Below, one piece after another: positions 36,175 to 44,290 of a stretch of DNA of 64,000 bases. This DNA comes from Balneolaceae bacterium. GTDB taxonomy: Bacteria > Bacteroidota > Rhodothermia > Balneolales > Balneolaceae. Numbering within the stretch: position 1 is the first letter of the stretch; every line of letters starts with the position of its first letter. The stretch is from the NCBI GenBank assembly GCA_034521445.1, contig JAXHMM010000006.1:1-64000 (forward strand). The letters run 5' to 3'. Position numbers and translations under genes: made by a program. The notes under the pieces were generated by a model, which searched no databases, had not been told where the DNA came from, and was given only the letters and a program-made list of their open reading frames with translations.

Positions 36175-37482
36175 TCAGTGTCCCAGGTCTTTGGCTGGCA
36201 GGACGGTGCCGGTCACCTCGCCGAAGCCCACGCGGTAACCGGCGCCCTCTCCCCAGCCGGTCATGGTGACCGTATCGCCGTCTTCCAGGAAGGTGCGCTC
36301 CTCCCCGTTGGGAAATTTCAGGGGGCGTTCACCCTTCCAGCTCAGCTCCAGCATGCTCCCGTAGGCGTCCTCCGATGGTCCGCTGATGGTACCCGAGGCG
36401 TAGAGATCGCCGGGGCGCACGTTGCAGCCGGTGACGGTCTGGTGGGCCAGTTGCTGGTCGATGCTCCAGTAGAGGTACTTGTTGTTTGATTGGGAAATCC
36501 GGTGCGGCTCCTCCATCTCCTCTCCCTGCAGCCAGATTTCCAGGGAGAGGTCAAAGTGGCTTTTATCGGCGCCCTTGAGGTAGGGCAGCGGCTCCGGATC
36601 CTGGGCGGGTCCCTCGATGCGGAAGGGCTCCAGGGCGTCCAGCGTCACTATCCAGGGTGAGATGCTGGTGGCCCAGTTCTTGGCCAGGAACGGTCCCAGC
36701 GGTACGTATTCCCATTTTTGGATGTCGCGGGCGCTCCAGTCGTTGACCAGCACGAGGCCGAAGATATGCTCGCGGGCCCGCTCCACCGGGATGGGTTCGC
36801 CCAGCAGGTTGCCCCCTCCGGTAAGAAAGCCCACCTCCAGCTCGAAGTCGGCCAGCTTGCTGGGACCAAAGACGGGCTGCTCGCTGTCGGGCGGGATGGT
36901 CTGCCCGTTGGGACGGTGCAGCCCGGTGCCGCTGACCACCACCGAGCTGGCGCGTCCATGATAGCCCACGGGCAGGTGCTTCCAGTTGGGCTTGAGGGCG
37001 TTTTCGGGTCCCCGGAACATGGTGCCCACGTTGAAGGCGTGCTGCTCGGAGGAGTAGAAATCGGTATAGTCACCTATGTTCACCGGCAGCTCCATCTCCA
37101 CCTCCCGGCGCGGAATAAGCACCCGTTTGCGCAGACCCTCGTTGTCGCGCAGGACCGGCTCGCCGGCGCTCAGCAGCTTGCTGAGGGTGACGCGCGCCTC
37201 CCGCCAGGCCGGGCGTCCCAGGCTCATGAACCTGTTGAGGGTGGAGCTGTGAAAAACCTTCGTGCCCTCCAGCTCGGGTCCGTCGAAGTGGCCGGCGGCT
37301 TCCAGCTCCGCCAGGTTGACCACGAAGTCACCAATGGCCGTGCAGATAAAGGGTTCCCCGGGCGGTTCGGTCTCGCCCGATTTCGGCCGGGCCACCCCGT
37401 AGGGCAGGTTCTGAATGGAAAAGTGTGACTGGGGATCGACGTCGACAAAGGATTCAAGCTCGGGATCGTTGGTAGCGTGCAT
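36175..37482 (-). CDS. fahA: Fumarylacetoacetase
   Basis: The 435-residue enzyme is of the length of the eukaryote-like class. It has the N-terminal SH3-like part (about 1-118) and the catalytic domain with 'FYSSEQHAFNVGTMFRG', 'LPVGYHGRASSVV', 'DFELEVGFL' and 'NDWSARDIQKWEYVPLGPF', close to mammalian FAH. It cleaves fumarylacetoacetate to fumarate and acetoacetate, the last step of tyrosine catabolism. Other tyrosine-degradation genes are not in the window. It is 79 bases downstream of the unknown 328-residue gene and followed by trhO. Confidence 0.96.
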   Translation of the reverse strand: MHATNDPELESFVDVDPQSHFSIQNLPYGVARPKSGETEPPGEPFICTAIGDFVVNLAELEAAGHFDGPELEGTKVFHSSTLNRFMSLGRPAWREARVTLSKLLSAGEPVLRDNEGLRKRVLIPRREVEMELPVNIGDYTDFYSSEQHAFNVGTMFRGPENALKPNWKHLPVGYHGRASSVVVSGTGLHRPNGQTIPPDSEQPVFGPSKLADFELEVGFLTGGGNLLGEPIPVERAREHIFGLVLVNDWSARDIQKWEYVPLGPFLAKNWATSISPWIVTLDALEPFRIEGPAQDPEPLPYLKGADKSHFDLSLEIWLQGEEMEEPHRISQSNNKYLYWSIDQQLAHQTVTGCNVRPGDLYASGTISGPSEDAYGSMLELSWKGERPLKFPNGEERTFLEDGDTVTMTGWGEGAGYRVGFGEVTGTVLPAKDLGH

Positions 37483-37561
37483 AAAAAGGTTCTTCGTGCG
37501 GATTACTGTGAATGGATGGAGATGGTGACGGCGGCGCGTCCCGCGGGCAGGGCGCTAACGC

Positions 37562-38548
37562 TCAGAGCAGGTCCAGTCCGCGCAGGTCCTCCCTCGGCTC
37601 GTCAAAGCTGCAGCTCCCGAAGGATACCAGGGAGACCTCACGGAGCTCGGCGATTTCGCCGGTGAAGACGCTGTGCTCGCGCCAGGTCAGGGCCTCCTCC
37701 CCAAAGTGGAACTGCTCGGGGTCCTCCTCCCGCACAATGGCATCCAGCTCCTCGTCGTTCAGATCGTGCGCCCAGGCGATCATAGCCCCGCCGAAGACAT
37801 TTAAGAAGCCGTGCATGCGCGTGCCGACACTATCGGCGTAATGTCGCACCGGGTGGTGCAGCCCGGCCGTGCACTTGACCGCCAGGCTGTGCTCACGGGC
37901 CCGGTTGAGAGCCCAGGCCACCTGCTCCGTGGAGGGAAAGTCCTCCGCCTCCGTGCCCCCACAGCGCAGCTTGAATCCGGCATAGCGGTAGCGCTCCAGC
38001 CCGGCGGCCGTATCGTTATTGTGGGCCTGCAGGGCTTCCATAACGGTCAGAAGGTCCTTTTTCCAGCTCTCCTCCAGCGGGGCTTCGAAAAAAACGTACT
38101 CCGGCAACCGGGGGTCGCCGGCAAGGGTCTCCGCCAGCCTGTCCATCACCTTTTTGAGCCGCCCGTGGTCACTGGCAAGCACCGCCTCGCGCGGCAGCCT
38201 TATTTCGAGCATGCGCGTGGTAGCCAGTCCCTCGTGGGATTCGTGGAAGCGGTTCACAGTGCCCGTGAGCTTCTCCGCCATCTCCCCAAATTCTGCTACC
38301 GTGTCGGCGGAGCCCCCCAGCACGGAGAGGTCCACCGCCCGTCCCGTCTCCCGGATCTCCCCGTCCCAGGCCTCCAGGCGTTCCAGCATGGTGTAGGGCA
38401 GGATAAAACGGGAGAGCATCCAGGCATCCTCCCCCTCCCGGTAGCGCAGATAGTTGCGCAGGGCGGGCTCCAACTCGAGGCCGGCCGGAGGAAAAAGTCC
38501 GGCGTAGTCCACGATGCCGTTCATAAAAGTCCGGAGGCTCTGCTTCAT
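37562..38548 (-). CDS. Unknown cytoplasmic protein upstream of fahA
   Basis: The 328-residue protein has no signal peptide or membrane helix. Not recognised. Several segments look like beta-strand ends of an enzyme fold: 'YAGFKLRCGGTEAEDF', 'AVKCTAGLHHPVRHY' and 'MHGFLNVFGGAMIAWAH'. They are rich in His, Lys, Arg and Gly, the pattern of a TIM-barrel-like active site. It could be a hydrolase, lyase or aldolase. Its position between hemW and fahA on the same strand makes a link to aromatic amino-acid breakdown possible but untested. Confidence 0.6.
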   Translation of the reverse strand: MKQSLRTFMNGIVDYAGLFPPAGLELEPALRNYLRYREGEDAWMLSRFILPYTMLERLEAWDGEIRETGRAVDLSVLGGSADTVAEFGEMAEKLTGTVNRFHESHEGLATTRMLEIRLPREAVLASDHGRLKKVMDRLAETLAGDPRLPEYVFFEAPLEESWKKDLLTVMEALQAHNNDTAAGLERYRYAGFKLRCGGTEAEDFPSTEQVAWALNRAREHSLAVKCTAGLHHPVRHYADSVGTRMHGFLNVFGGAMIAWAHDLNDEELDAIVREEDPEQFHFGEEALTWREHSVFTGEIAELREVSLVSFGSCSFDEPREDLRGLDLL

Positions 38549-38609
38549 AAGTGGTATTTGTGGGTTTTGATAAGCCCTGAAAATTGTTCCCTTTTTCCCA
38601 CAAAAGCAA

Positions 38610-39755
38610 TCAGTGCGCGGTAATCAGGTCAAGGATCACAGCGTCGGCCAGGCGGCGTCCCTCGGCCGTCAGCCGGAGCTCAGGGGTGTGTCCGGCCACC
38701 AGTCCCCGTCCCCTGCGCTCCTCGAGCAGCTCCTCCTGCTTCTCCGAGAGGGTATAGCCGTAGCGGTCGGCCAGCTCCTCACGGGAAACTCCCACGCGGG
38801 TTCGCAGGCCCATCATAATGCGCTCCTCGGCCAGCTGCAGGGGCGAAAGCGACTCGGTGAGCTGCGGGTCGGGCTCGCCGGTAAATCGGCGCTCCAGGTA
38901 GCTGCCCAGATTGGCCTCCCACTCCCAGCGGCGCGCCCCGTCCCCGTCCCACCAGAAGGAATGGGCGGCCGGTCCCATGCCCAGGTAGTTGGCGTGCTCC
39001 CAGTAGCGGCTGTTGTGCACGGCCTCACGGCCCGGGCGACTGTAGTTGCTCACCTCGTACTGGTGCAGGCCCGCCTTTTCCAGGCGTTCGCGCACCCGTT
39101 CGTAGTGTTCGGCCACCGTCTCGTTTTCAGGCTCGGCCACCCTCCCCAGATCCACCGCCTTGCCCAGGCGCGTGCCGGGCTCCACCGTGAGGGCGTAGGC
39201 CGAAACGTGCGGGGGTTCAAAGTCCAGCAGCAGGTCGAGGTCCGCCGCCAGCTCCCTGAGGGTCTGCCCCGGATTCCCGTAGATGAGGTCCACCGTAAAC
39301 GATCCGAAGCCGGTGTCGCGCAGGGCCTCCAGGGCCTCCAGGGCCTCGTCGCGGCTGTGGGCGCGGTTCATAAATTCGAGCAGAGCGGGCTGGAAGGACT
39401 GCACCCCCATGCTGGCGCGGGTGACGCCCAGGTCGCGGAGCGCGCGGAGGTAGGGTCGGGTGACGTCGTCGGGGTTGAGCTCCATGGTGCACTCCTCCAG
39501 GCGCAGCTCGAAGGTCTCCCGAAGGGCCCCGAAGACGCGCGCCAGCCACTCGGGACGCATCAGCGAGGGGGTGCCGCCCCCCAGGTAGAGGGTGCGTACG
39601 GGCGGTTCGGCGAAGGGGGTGCCGCGGTAGGAGCGTATCTCCCGCAGCAGCGCCTCCACGTAGTCTTCGCGCGCCCCCTTGCGCGTGACAAAATAGAAGT
39701 CGCAGTAGGAGCAGGCCTGTTTGCAGAAGGGAATATGCAGGTAGATGCCGCTCAT
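38610..39755 (-). CDS. hemW: HemW-like radical SAM protein
   Basis: The 381-residue protein begins 'MSGIYLHIPFCKQACSYCDF', with the radical-SAM cysteines Cys11, Cys15 and Cys18. It has 'YLGGGTPSLM', 'RASMGVQSFQPALLEFMNR' and a HemN_C-type domain at the end. The lack of the extra N-terminal residues of HemN identifies it as HemW, a heme chaperone rather than coproporphyrinogen oxidase. It lies 34 bases after the gamma-carbonic anhydrase gene. A short tandem repeat (Glu-Ala-Leu) at about residues 136-143 is visible in protein and DNA. Confidence 0.92.
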   Translation of the reverse strand: MSGIYLHIPFCKQACSYCDFYFVTRKGAREDYVEALLREIRSYRGTPFAEPPVRTLYLGGGTPSLMRPEWLARVFGALRETFELRLEECTMELNPDDVTRPYLRALRDLGVTRASMGVQSFQPALLEFMNRAHSRDEALEALEALRDTGFGSFTVDLIYGNPGQTLRELAADLDLLLDFEPPHVSAYALTVEPGTRLGKAVDLGRVAEPENETVAEHYERVRERLEKAGLHQYEVSNYSRPGREAVHNSRYWEHANYLGMGPAAHSFWWDGDGARRWEWEANLGSYLERRFTGEPDPQLTESLSPLQLAEERIMMGLRTRVGVSREELADRYGYTLSEKQEELLEERRGRGLVAGHTPELRLTAEGRRLADAVILDLITAH

Positions 39756-39789
39756 GGCGGAGGCCGTGGACTTCAGTGCATTCGGGCGA

Positions 39790-40338
39790 TCAGTCGCGCG
39801 GCTTGTAGAAGGGATTCTCCTCGTAGGTGTCCTTCTGCATGTAGGCGCGGCTGTATTTCACGTAGTTGGAGGCGTGTCTGCCGATGGAGGCGAGCTCCTT
39901 GTCGGTCAGTTCGCGCTCGCGCCGCACCGGGCTGCCCATGTAGAGGTAGCCGGACTCCAGGTGCTTGCCCGGAGGTACCAGGCTGCCCGCAGCCACGATC
40001 ACGTCGGAGTCGATGACGGCCTCGTCAAGTACGGTGGCATGAATGCCGATGAGCACGCGGTCGCGGATGGTGCAGCCATGGATCATGGCGCTGTGCCCGA
40101 CGGTCACCTCGTCGCCTATGCGGGTGGGACCGGTCTGGTTCATCACGTGGATGCAGGTGTTGTCCTGCACGTTGGACCGGCTCCCGACCTCAATCCAGTT
40201 GACGTCGCCGCGGATGGTCACGTTGAACCAGACGCTGCTTTCGGATCCCAGCGTCACGTCGCCAATGAGGTCCGCGCTGGGGGCGACGAAGACGCTCTCG
40301 TCGTAGCCCGGTTCGCGGTTCAAAAACTGGTAGATCAT
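39790..40338 (-). CDS. Gamma-carbonic anhydrase-like (YrdA/PaaY type) protein
   Basis: The 182-residue left-handed beta-helix protein has hexapeptide repeats ('LIGDVTLGSESSVWFNVTIRGDVNWIEVGSRS'). The three expected zinc-binding His are in 'NTCIHVMN' and 'VGHSAMIHGC'. Trimeric family members are either carbonic anhydrases or metal-dependent thioesterases. Activity cannot be settled from sequence. Its start overlaps the stop of the DsbA-like gene by four bases. Confidence 0.9.
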   Translation of the reverse strand: MIYQFLNREPGYDESVFVAPSADLIGDVTLGSESSVWFNVTIRGDVNWIEVGSRSNVQDNTCIHVMNQTGPTRIGDEVTVGHSAMIHGCTIRDRVLIGIHATVLDEAVIDSDVIVAAGSLVPPGKHLESGYLYMGSPVRRERELTDKELASIGRHASNYVKYSRAYMQKDTYEENPFYKPRD

Positions 40339-40946
40339 TGCGACTGCACCTCGTCGAGGTAGCCCTGGATCACCTTGCGGAATTCCTCGAAGGTGGAGGG
40401 GGGCGTCTCCAGCATGGTGCCGTTGATGATGAAGGTGGGAGTGGCGTTCACGCCCATGTTCTGTCCCTCGCGTTTCTCCTCCATGACGATGCGCTGCGTC
40501 TCGGCGGCGTTCAGGTCGTTGCGGAACTGTGCCATGTCCAGCCCGATCTCACGGGCGTAGCTCATAAATATGGGCTGGGGATTGGGGGAGGAGGACCAGC
40601 GCTGCTGTCCCTCGAAGAGCTTGTTGTGCATCTCCATGAACTTGTCCTGGTTGCGGGCCGCCTGGGCGGCGCGGGCCGACAGGGCCGCATACTGGTGGCT
40701 GTTCAGGGGGAAGTACTTGTAGTTGATGTGCAGCTGCTCGCCGAACTCCTCCTTGAGTTTCTGGACAATGGGATGGAAGTAGGCGCAGGCCGGACACTGG
40801 TAGTCGCTGTATTCGGTCATGACCACCGGAGCCTCCGACTCGTCTTCCTCCTGGGCCTGGACCGACGCAGGCGCGAGCATCAGCCCGAGAAAGATGGCCA
40901 TCAGGCCGGTGAGCAACCCTTTTCTAACGCATTGAGTAGTCTTCAT
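40335..40946 (-). CDS. Periplasmic DsbA-like thiol oxidoreductase
   Basis: The 203-residue protein has a signal peptide (about 1-32, ending 'ASVQAQ') and a thioredoxin fold with Cys51-Pro-Ala-Cys54 in 'SDYQCPACAYF' and the cis-Pro loop 'GVNATPTFIING'. This is the Thioredoxin_4 type used as exported disulfide oxidase or isomerase. It is encoded between the cysteine desulfurase gene and the carbonic-anhydrase-like gene, the latter start-stop overlapped. Confidence 0.9.
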   Translation of the reverse strand: MKTTQCVRKGLLTGLMAIFLGLMLAPASVQAQEEDESEAPVVMTEYSDYQCPACAYFHPIVQKLKEEFGEQLHINYKYFPLNSHQYAALSARAAQAARNQDKFMEMHNKLFEGQQRWSSSPNPQPIFMSYAREIGLDMAQFRNDLNAAETQRIVMEEKREGQNMGVNATPTFIINGTMLETPPSTFEEFRKVIQGYLDEVQSQ

Positions 40947-41018
40947 GGAATCTCCTGTTTGTGGGCATTGGCATTCGGCAGAGGTGGAACATACAAGTTT
41001 CCCGGCTGGGATGCAGTA

Positions 41019-42176
41019 TCAGGCGCCCGTCATTTCGTAGTGGGCGCGCACCACTCCGGCGAGCACCTCCAGGGCGCGGTCGAGCTGCCCCTCGCCGGTT
41101 TCCTTTCCAAAGGACAAACGGATAAACTCCCGCGCTTCTTGTGCCTCGTATCCGAGGCGGGTCATCGTGTGGGGAGGCTTGCCGGTACCCACCGTACAGG
41201 CGCTTCCGGTGGAGATGGCCACGCCCTTGCGGTTGCACTCCAGCATCAGGTACTGTCCCTCCATGCCCGGCACCCGCAGCCCCACCAGTCCCGGGAGCCC
41301 CTCTTCCGGCTCCCCTTCCAGGCTCACCTCGAAGGGCAGCGCCCGCAGCCCCTTCAGCATTCGCTCATGGAGCGCGCGCAGGCGGCGGTCACGTTCATCG
41401 CGCTCCTCTTCGGCTTCCCGGAGGGCCGCCAGGAAAGCCGCGACGGCCGGCGCGTCGAGGGTGCCCTGCCGAAATCCGTTCTGCTGTGTGGCTCCAGGCA
41501 TCACGCCTTTCCAGTTTACCGAGGGATCCATCCACACCGCCCCCAGTCCTTTGGGACCGTAAAGCTTATGCGCCGAAACCGATACGGCCGACAGTCCCAT
41601 GCGTGCCGCCTCCACCGGAATCTTCCCGAATGACTGCACCGCGTCGGAGTGCAGGGGCACGCCGGCCTCCCGCGCCGCCTCGCCCAGCTCCTCCAGGGGC
41701 TGCACCACCCCCAGTTCGGGGTGGGCGTGGTGCACGGTCACCAGGCCGGTCTCCGGCTGCAACATCCCCCGCAGGTCCTCGGGGTCCACATAGCCCCTGC
41801 GGTCCACCGGCAGGTAGTCGACCGCGCAGCCCTCCTCCTCCAACAGACGCAGGGTGTTGCGCACACAGGAATGCTCAATGGGGGAGGCGACCACGTGCCG
41901 GCGATCGGGCGTGCCTTTCAGCAGGGAGCGCAGGGCAAGCTCGTTGGCCTCGCTCCCGCTGCCCGTAAAGAAAACGCCCCGTGCCCGGTCGGGCACCCCG
42001 AGCATGCCGGCCAGGGCCTCCCGCGCTTTCTCAACCACCCGGGCAGCCGTGGAGCCCGGGTCGTGGATGCTGGAGGGATTGCCGTAGTAACGTTTGGCCA
42101 CTTTGCGGTAGGCCTGCAGGGCGCCCTCGGACATGGGGGTCGTGGCGGCGTAGTCGAGGTAGATCATCTTTTCCAT
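41019..42176 (-). CDS. Cysteine desulfurase, NifS/IscS family, with altered PLP site
   Basis: The product is 385 residues from 'MEKMIYLDYAATTP'. PLP-site residues correspond to E. coli IscS: His102 (H104), Asp178 (D180), Gln181 (Q183) and Lys204 (K206, 'SAHKLYGPKG'). The catalytic Cys327 is in 'STGSACTVGTG'. The usual 'HxNNE' segment reads 'HAHPE', so Asn155 of IscS is Pro153 here. In known enzymes that Asn contacts the PLP ring, so activity may differ. The gene diverges from nadC-nadA, as the nifS gene does from nadBCA in Bacillus, suggesting it supplies sulfur for the NadA cluster. Confidence 0.93.
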   Translation of the reverse strand: MEKMIYLDYAATTPMSEGALQAYRKVAKRYYGNPSSIHDPGSTAARVVEKAREALAGMLGVPDRARGVFFTGSGSEANELALRSLLKGTPDRRHVVASPIEHSCVRNTLRLLEEEGCAVDYLPVDRRGYVDPEDLRGMLQPETGLVTVHHAHPELGVVQPLEELGEAAREAGVPLHSDAVQSFGKIPVEAARMGLSAVSVSAHKLYGPKGLGAVWMDPSVNWKGVMPGATQQNGFRQGTLDAPAVAAFLAALREAEEERDERDRRLRALHERMLKGLRALPFEVSLEGEPEEGLPGLVGLRVPGMEGQYLMLECNRKGVAISTGSACTVGTGKPPHTMTRLGYEAQEAREFIRLSFGKETGEGQLDRALEVLAGVVRAHYEMTGA

Positions 42177-42264
42177 TCGCTTGCGAAAATGCCTATTTTG
42201 GAGGCCTTTAATATAACCAAATCCCGCGACCGTACGCATCGCGGCCCGCCGGCCGCCCCGGATC

Positions 42265-43107
42265 ATGAACCGCATTTCCCTCATTCAACTTATTGACCGC
42301 GCCCTGGAGGAGGATCTCGGTTTCGGTGACGCCAGCAGCAACGGCGTATTTCCCCCATCCCACCGCTCAGCCGTACGCTTTACGGCCCGCGATGCGGGTA
42401 CGGCCGCCGGCATTCCCCTCATAGGCGAAGTCTACGGCCGCATGGACAAAGACATCCGCATCGAGACGGCGGCGGCCGACGGCGACCGTCTGGAGGAGGG
42501 CGGGCTCATCGCCCGGGCCGAGGGACCCACCGCAACCCTGCTGCAGGGCGAGCGGGTGATTCTGAATTTCCTGCAGCATCTGTGCGGGGTAGCCACCGCC
42601 ACCCGCCGCGCCGTGGACGTGCTGGACGATCCCTCCATACGGGTGTGCGACACGCGGAAAACCCTTCCCGGCCTGCGCATGCTGCAGAAGTACGCGGTGC
42701 GCTGCGGCGGGGGTTTCAACCACCGCTACCGCCTGGATGGCGGCGTGATGATCAAGGACAACCATATTGCGGCCTGCGGAAGCATCGCCGAGGCGGTGCG
42801 CCGCGCCCGAGGGCGGGTGGGTCCCATGACCCCCGTCGAGGTGGAGACGGAGTCCCGCGAGCAGGTGCTTGAGGCGGTTGAGGCGAAGGCCGACATTATC
42901 ATGTTTGACAACCGCTCCCCGGAGGAGGTGCGCGCGTGGATACCGCTGGTACCCGAACACATCGCCACCGAGGTATCCGGTGGCATCACCCCGGAGTCCA
43001 TCGGCCGCTACCGCGGCTGCGGGGCCGATTACATCTCACTCGGCTGTCTCACCCATTCAGTGAAGGCCCTGGACATCCACCTTAACCTCTTGGATTCCAA
43101 TACCTGA
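42265..43107 (+). CDS. nadC: Quinolinate phosphoribosyltransferase
   Basis: A 280-residue enzyme of normal length: 'ALEEDLGFGDASS', 'RVILNFLQHLCGVAT', 'VCDTRKTLPGLRMLQKYAVRCGG', 'NHRYRLDGGVMIKDNHIA' and 'EVSGGITPESI'. It makes nicotinate mononucleotide from quinolinate and PRPP. nadA follows within 40 bases. nadB is not seen, so the iminoaspartate source lies elsewhere or is an aspartate dehydrogenase. Confidence 0.96.
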   Translation: MNRISLIQLIDRALEEDLGFGDASSNGVFPPSHRSAVRFTARDAGTAAGIPLIGEVYGRMDKDIRIETAAADGDRLEEGGLIARAEGPTATLLQGERVILNFLQHLCGVATATRRAVDVLDDPSIRVCDTRKTLPGLRMLQKYAVRCGGGFNHRYRLDGGVMIKDNHIAACGSIAEAVRRARGRVGPMTPVEVETESREQVLEAVEAKADIIMFDNRSPEEVRAWIPLVPEHIATEVSGGITPESIGRYRGCGADYISLGCLTHSVKALDIHLNLLDSNT

Positions 43108-43146
43108 TTGGCGCTGCTTTCACTACCGTATCGGCCGGAGGACGAC

Positions 43147-44259
43147 ATGGACGCGGCGCTCGATTTTCTGGAACAGGATGCCGAAGTCGCCCTTCCCGAC
43201 CGCTACCGCGAAATGGACGAGGAGGAACTGGGCGGACGCGTACACGAGATCAAGAAGGCCTTCGGAGAGCGGCTTTTCATCCCCGGCCACCACTACCAGA
43301 AGGAGGAGGTGATCCGCTACGCCGACGCCCGGGGCGACTCCCTGAAACTGGCACAGATCTCCGCCGGCAACAAAGAGGCGGAGTTCATCGTCTTCTGCGG
43401 GGTGCACTTCATGGCGGAGACGGCGGACATGCTGACAGGCGAGAGCCAGAAGGTAATCCTGCCGGACCTGCGCGCCGGCTGCTCCATGGCCGACATGGCC
43501 ACCATCGACCAGACCGAAAAGGGCTGGAGGATCCTGCAGGAGACCTACGGCGACACCATCCTACCGCTCACCTACGTCAATTCCACGGCGGCCATCAAGG
43601 CCTTCGTGGGCAGCCGCGGCGGCGCCACAACCACCTCCTCCAACTGCGCGGATATCATCGAATGGGCCTTGGGCAAGAAGGAGCGCATCCTCTTCCTGCC
43701 CGATCAGCACCTGGGACGCAACACCGCCTGGGAGCTGGGCATCCCGCTGGAGGAGATGGCCGTATGGGATCCCATCGAGGAGCGCCTGTCCTGCGAGGGC
43801 GACCCGCAGAAAGCGCGGGTGATCCTCTGGAAGGGGCACTGCTCGGTACACGAGAAGTTCAGCGTCAAGCACATCGAAAACCTGCGGGAGCGTCACGACG
43901 ACGTCAACATCCTGGTGCATCCCGAGTGCACCTGGGAGGTGGTACAGGCCTCCGACTACGCCGGCTCCACCAGCTTCATCATCGAGACCATCGAGGAAGC
44001 TGAGTCCGGCTCGCGCTGGGCCATCGGCACCGAAATGAACCTGGTGAACCGCATTATACAGGAGCACCCCGACAAGGAGATCGTCTCCCTCAACCCCTTC
44101 ATGTGTCCCTGCCTGACCATGAACCGCATCGACCTCCCCCACCTGCTCTGGTCCCTCGAAAAGCTGGAGCAGGGCGAGGTGGTGAACCGCATAACGGTGG
44201 ACCCGGAGACGACCGAACAGGCGCTGCTGGCGCTGAACCGCATGCTGGAGCTCTCCTGA
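43147..44259 (+). CDS. nadA: Quinolinate synthase, iron-sulfur enzyme
   Basis: The product is 370 residues from the ATG at 43147, chosen because a clear GGAGG (43137-43141) lies 5 bases before it; the frame also opens at a TTG right after the nadC stop (43108). Cluster cysteines are in '[15 protein letters not shown]', '[13 protein letters not shown]' and '[11 protein letters not shown]'. Substrate motifs are '[20 protein letters not shown]' and 'HPECTWEVV'. It condenses iminoaspartate with dihydroxyacetone phosphate and needs a [4Fe-4S] cluster, which fits the divergent cysteine desulfurase gene. Confidence 0.96.
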   Translation: MDAALDFLEQDAEVALPDRYREMDEEELGGRVHEIKKAFGERLFIPGHHYQKEEVIRYADARGDSLKLAQISAGNKEAEFIVFCGVHFMAETADMLTGESQKVILPDLRAGCSMADMATIDQTEKGWRILQETYGDTILPLTYVNSTAAIKAFVGSRGGATTTSSNCADIIEWALGKKERILFLPDQHLGRNTAWELGIPLEEMAVWDPIEERLSCEGDPQKARVILWKGHCSVHEKFSVKHIENLRERHDDVNILVHPECTWEVVQASDYAGSTSFIIETIEEAESGSRWAIGTEMNLVNRIIQEHPDKEIVSLNPFMCPCLTMNRIDLPHLLWSLEKLEQGEVVNRITVDPETTEQALLALNRMLELS

Positions 44260-44290
44260 TCCCGCTCTATCCGTCGCCGAAAATCTCCGC

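Noticed and set aside
38613-40016. A long plus-strand frame opposite hemW and the carbonic-anhydrase-like gene
   Set aside because: Antisense shadow; the minus-strand genes have complete catalytic motifs and coupled starts.
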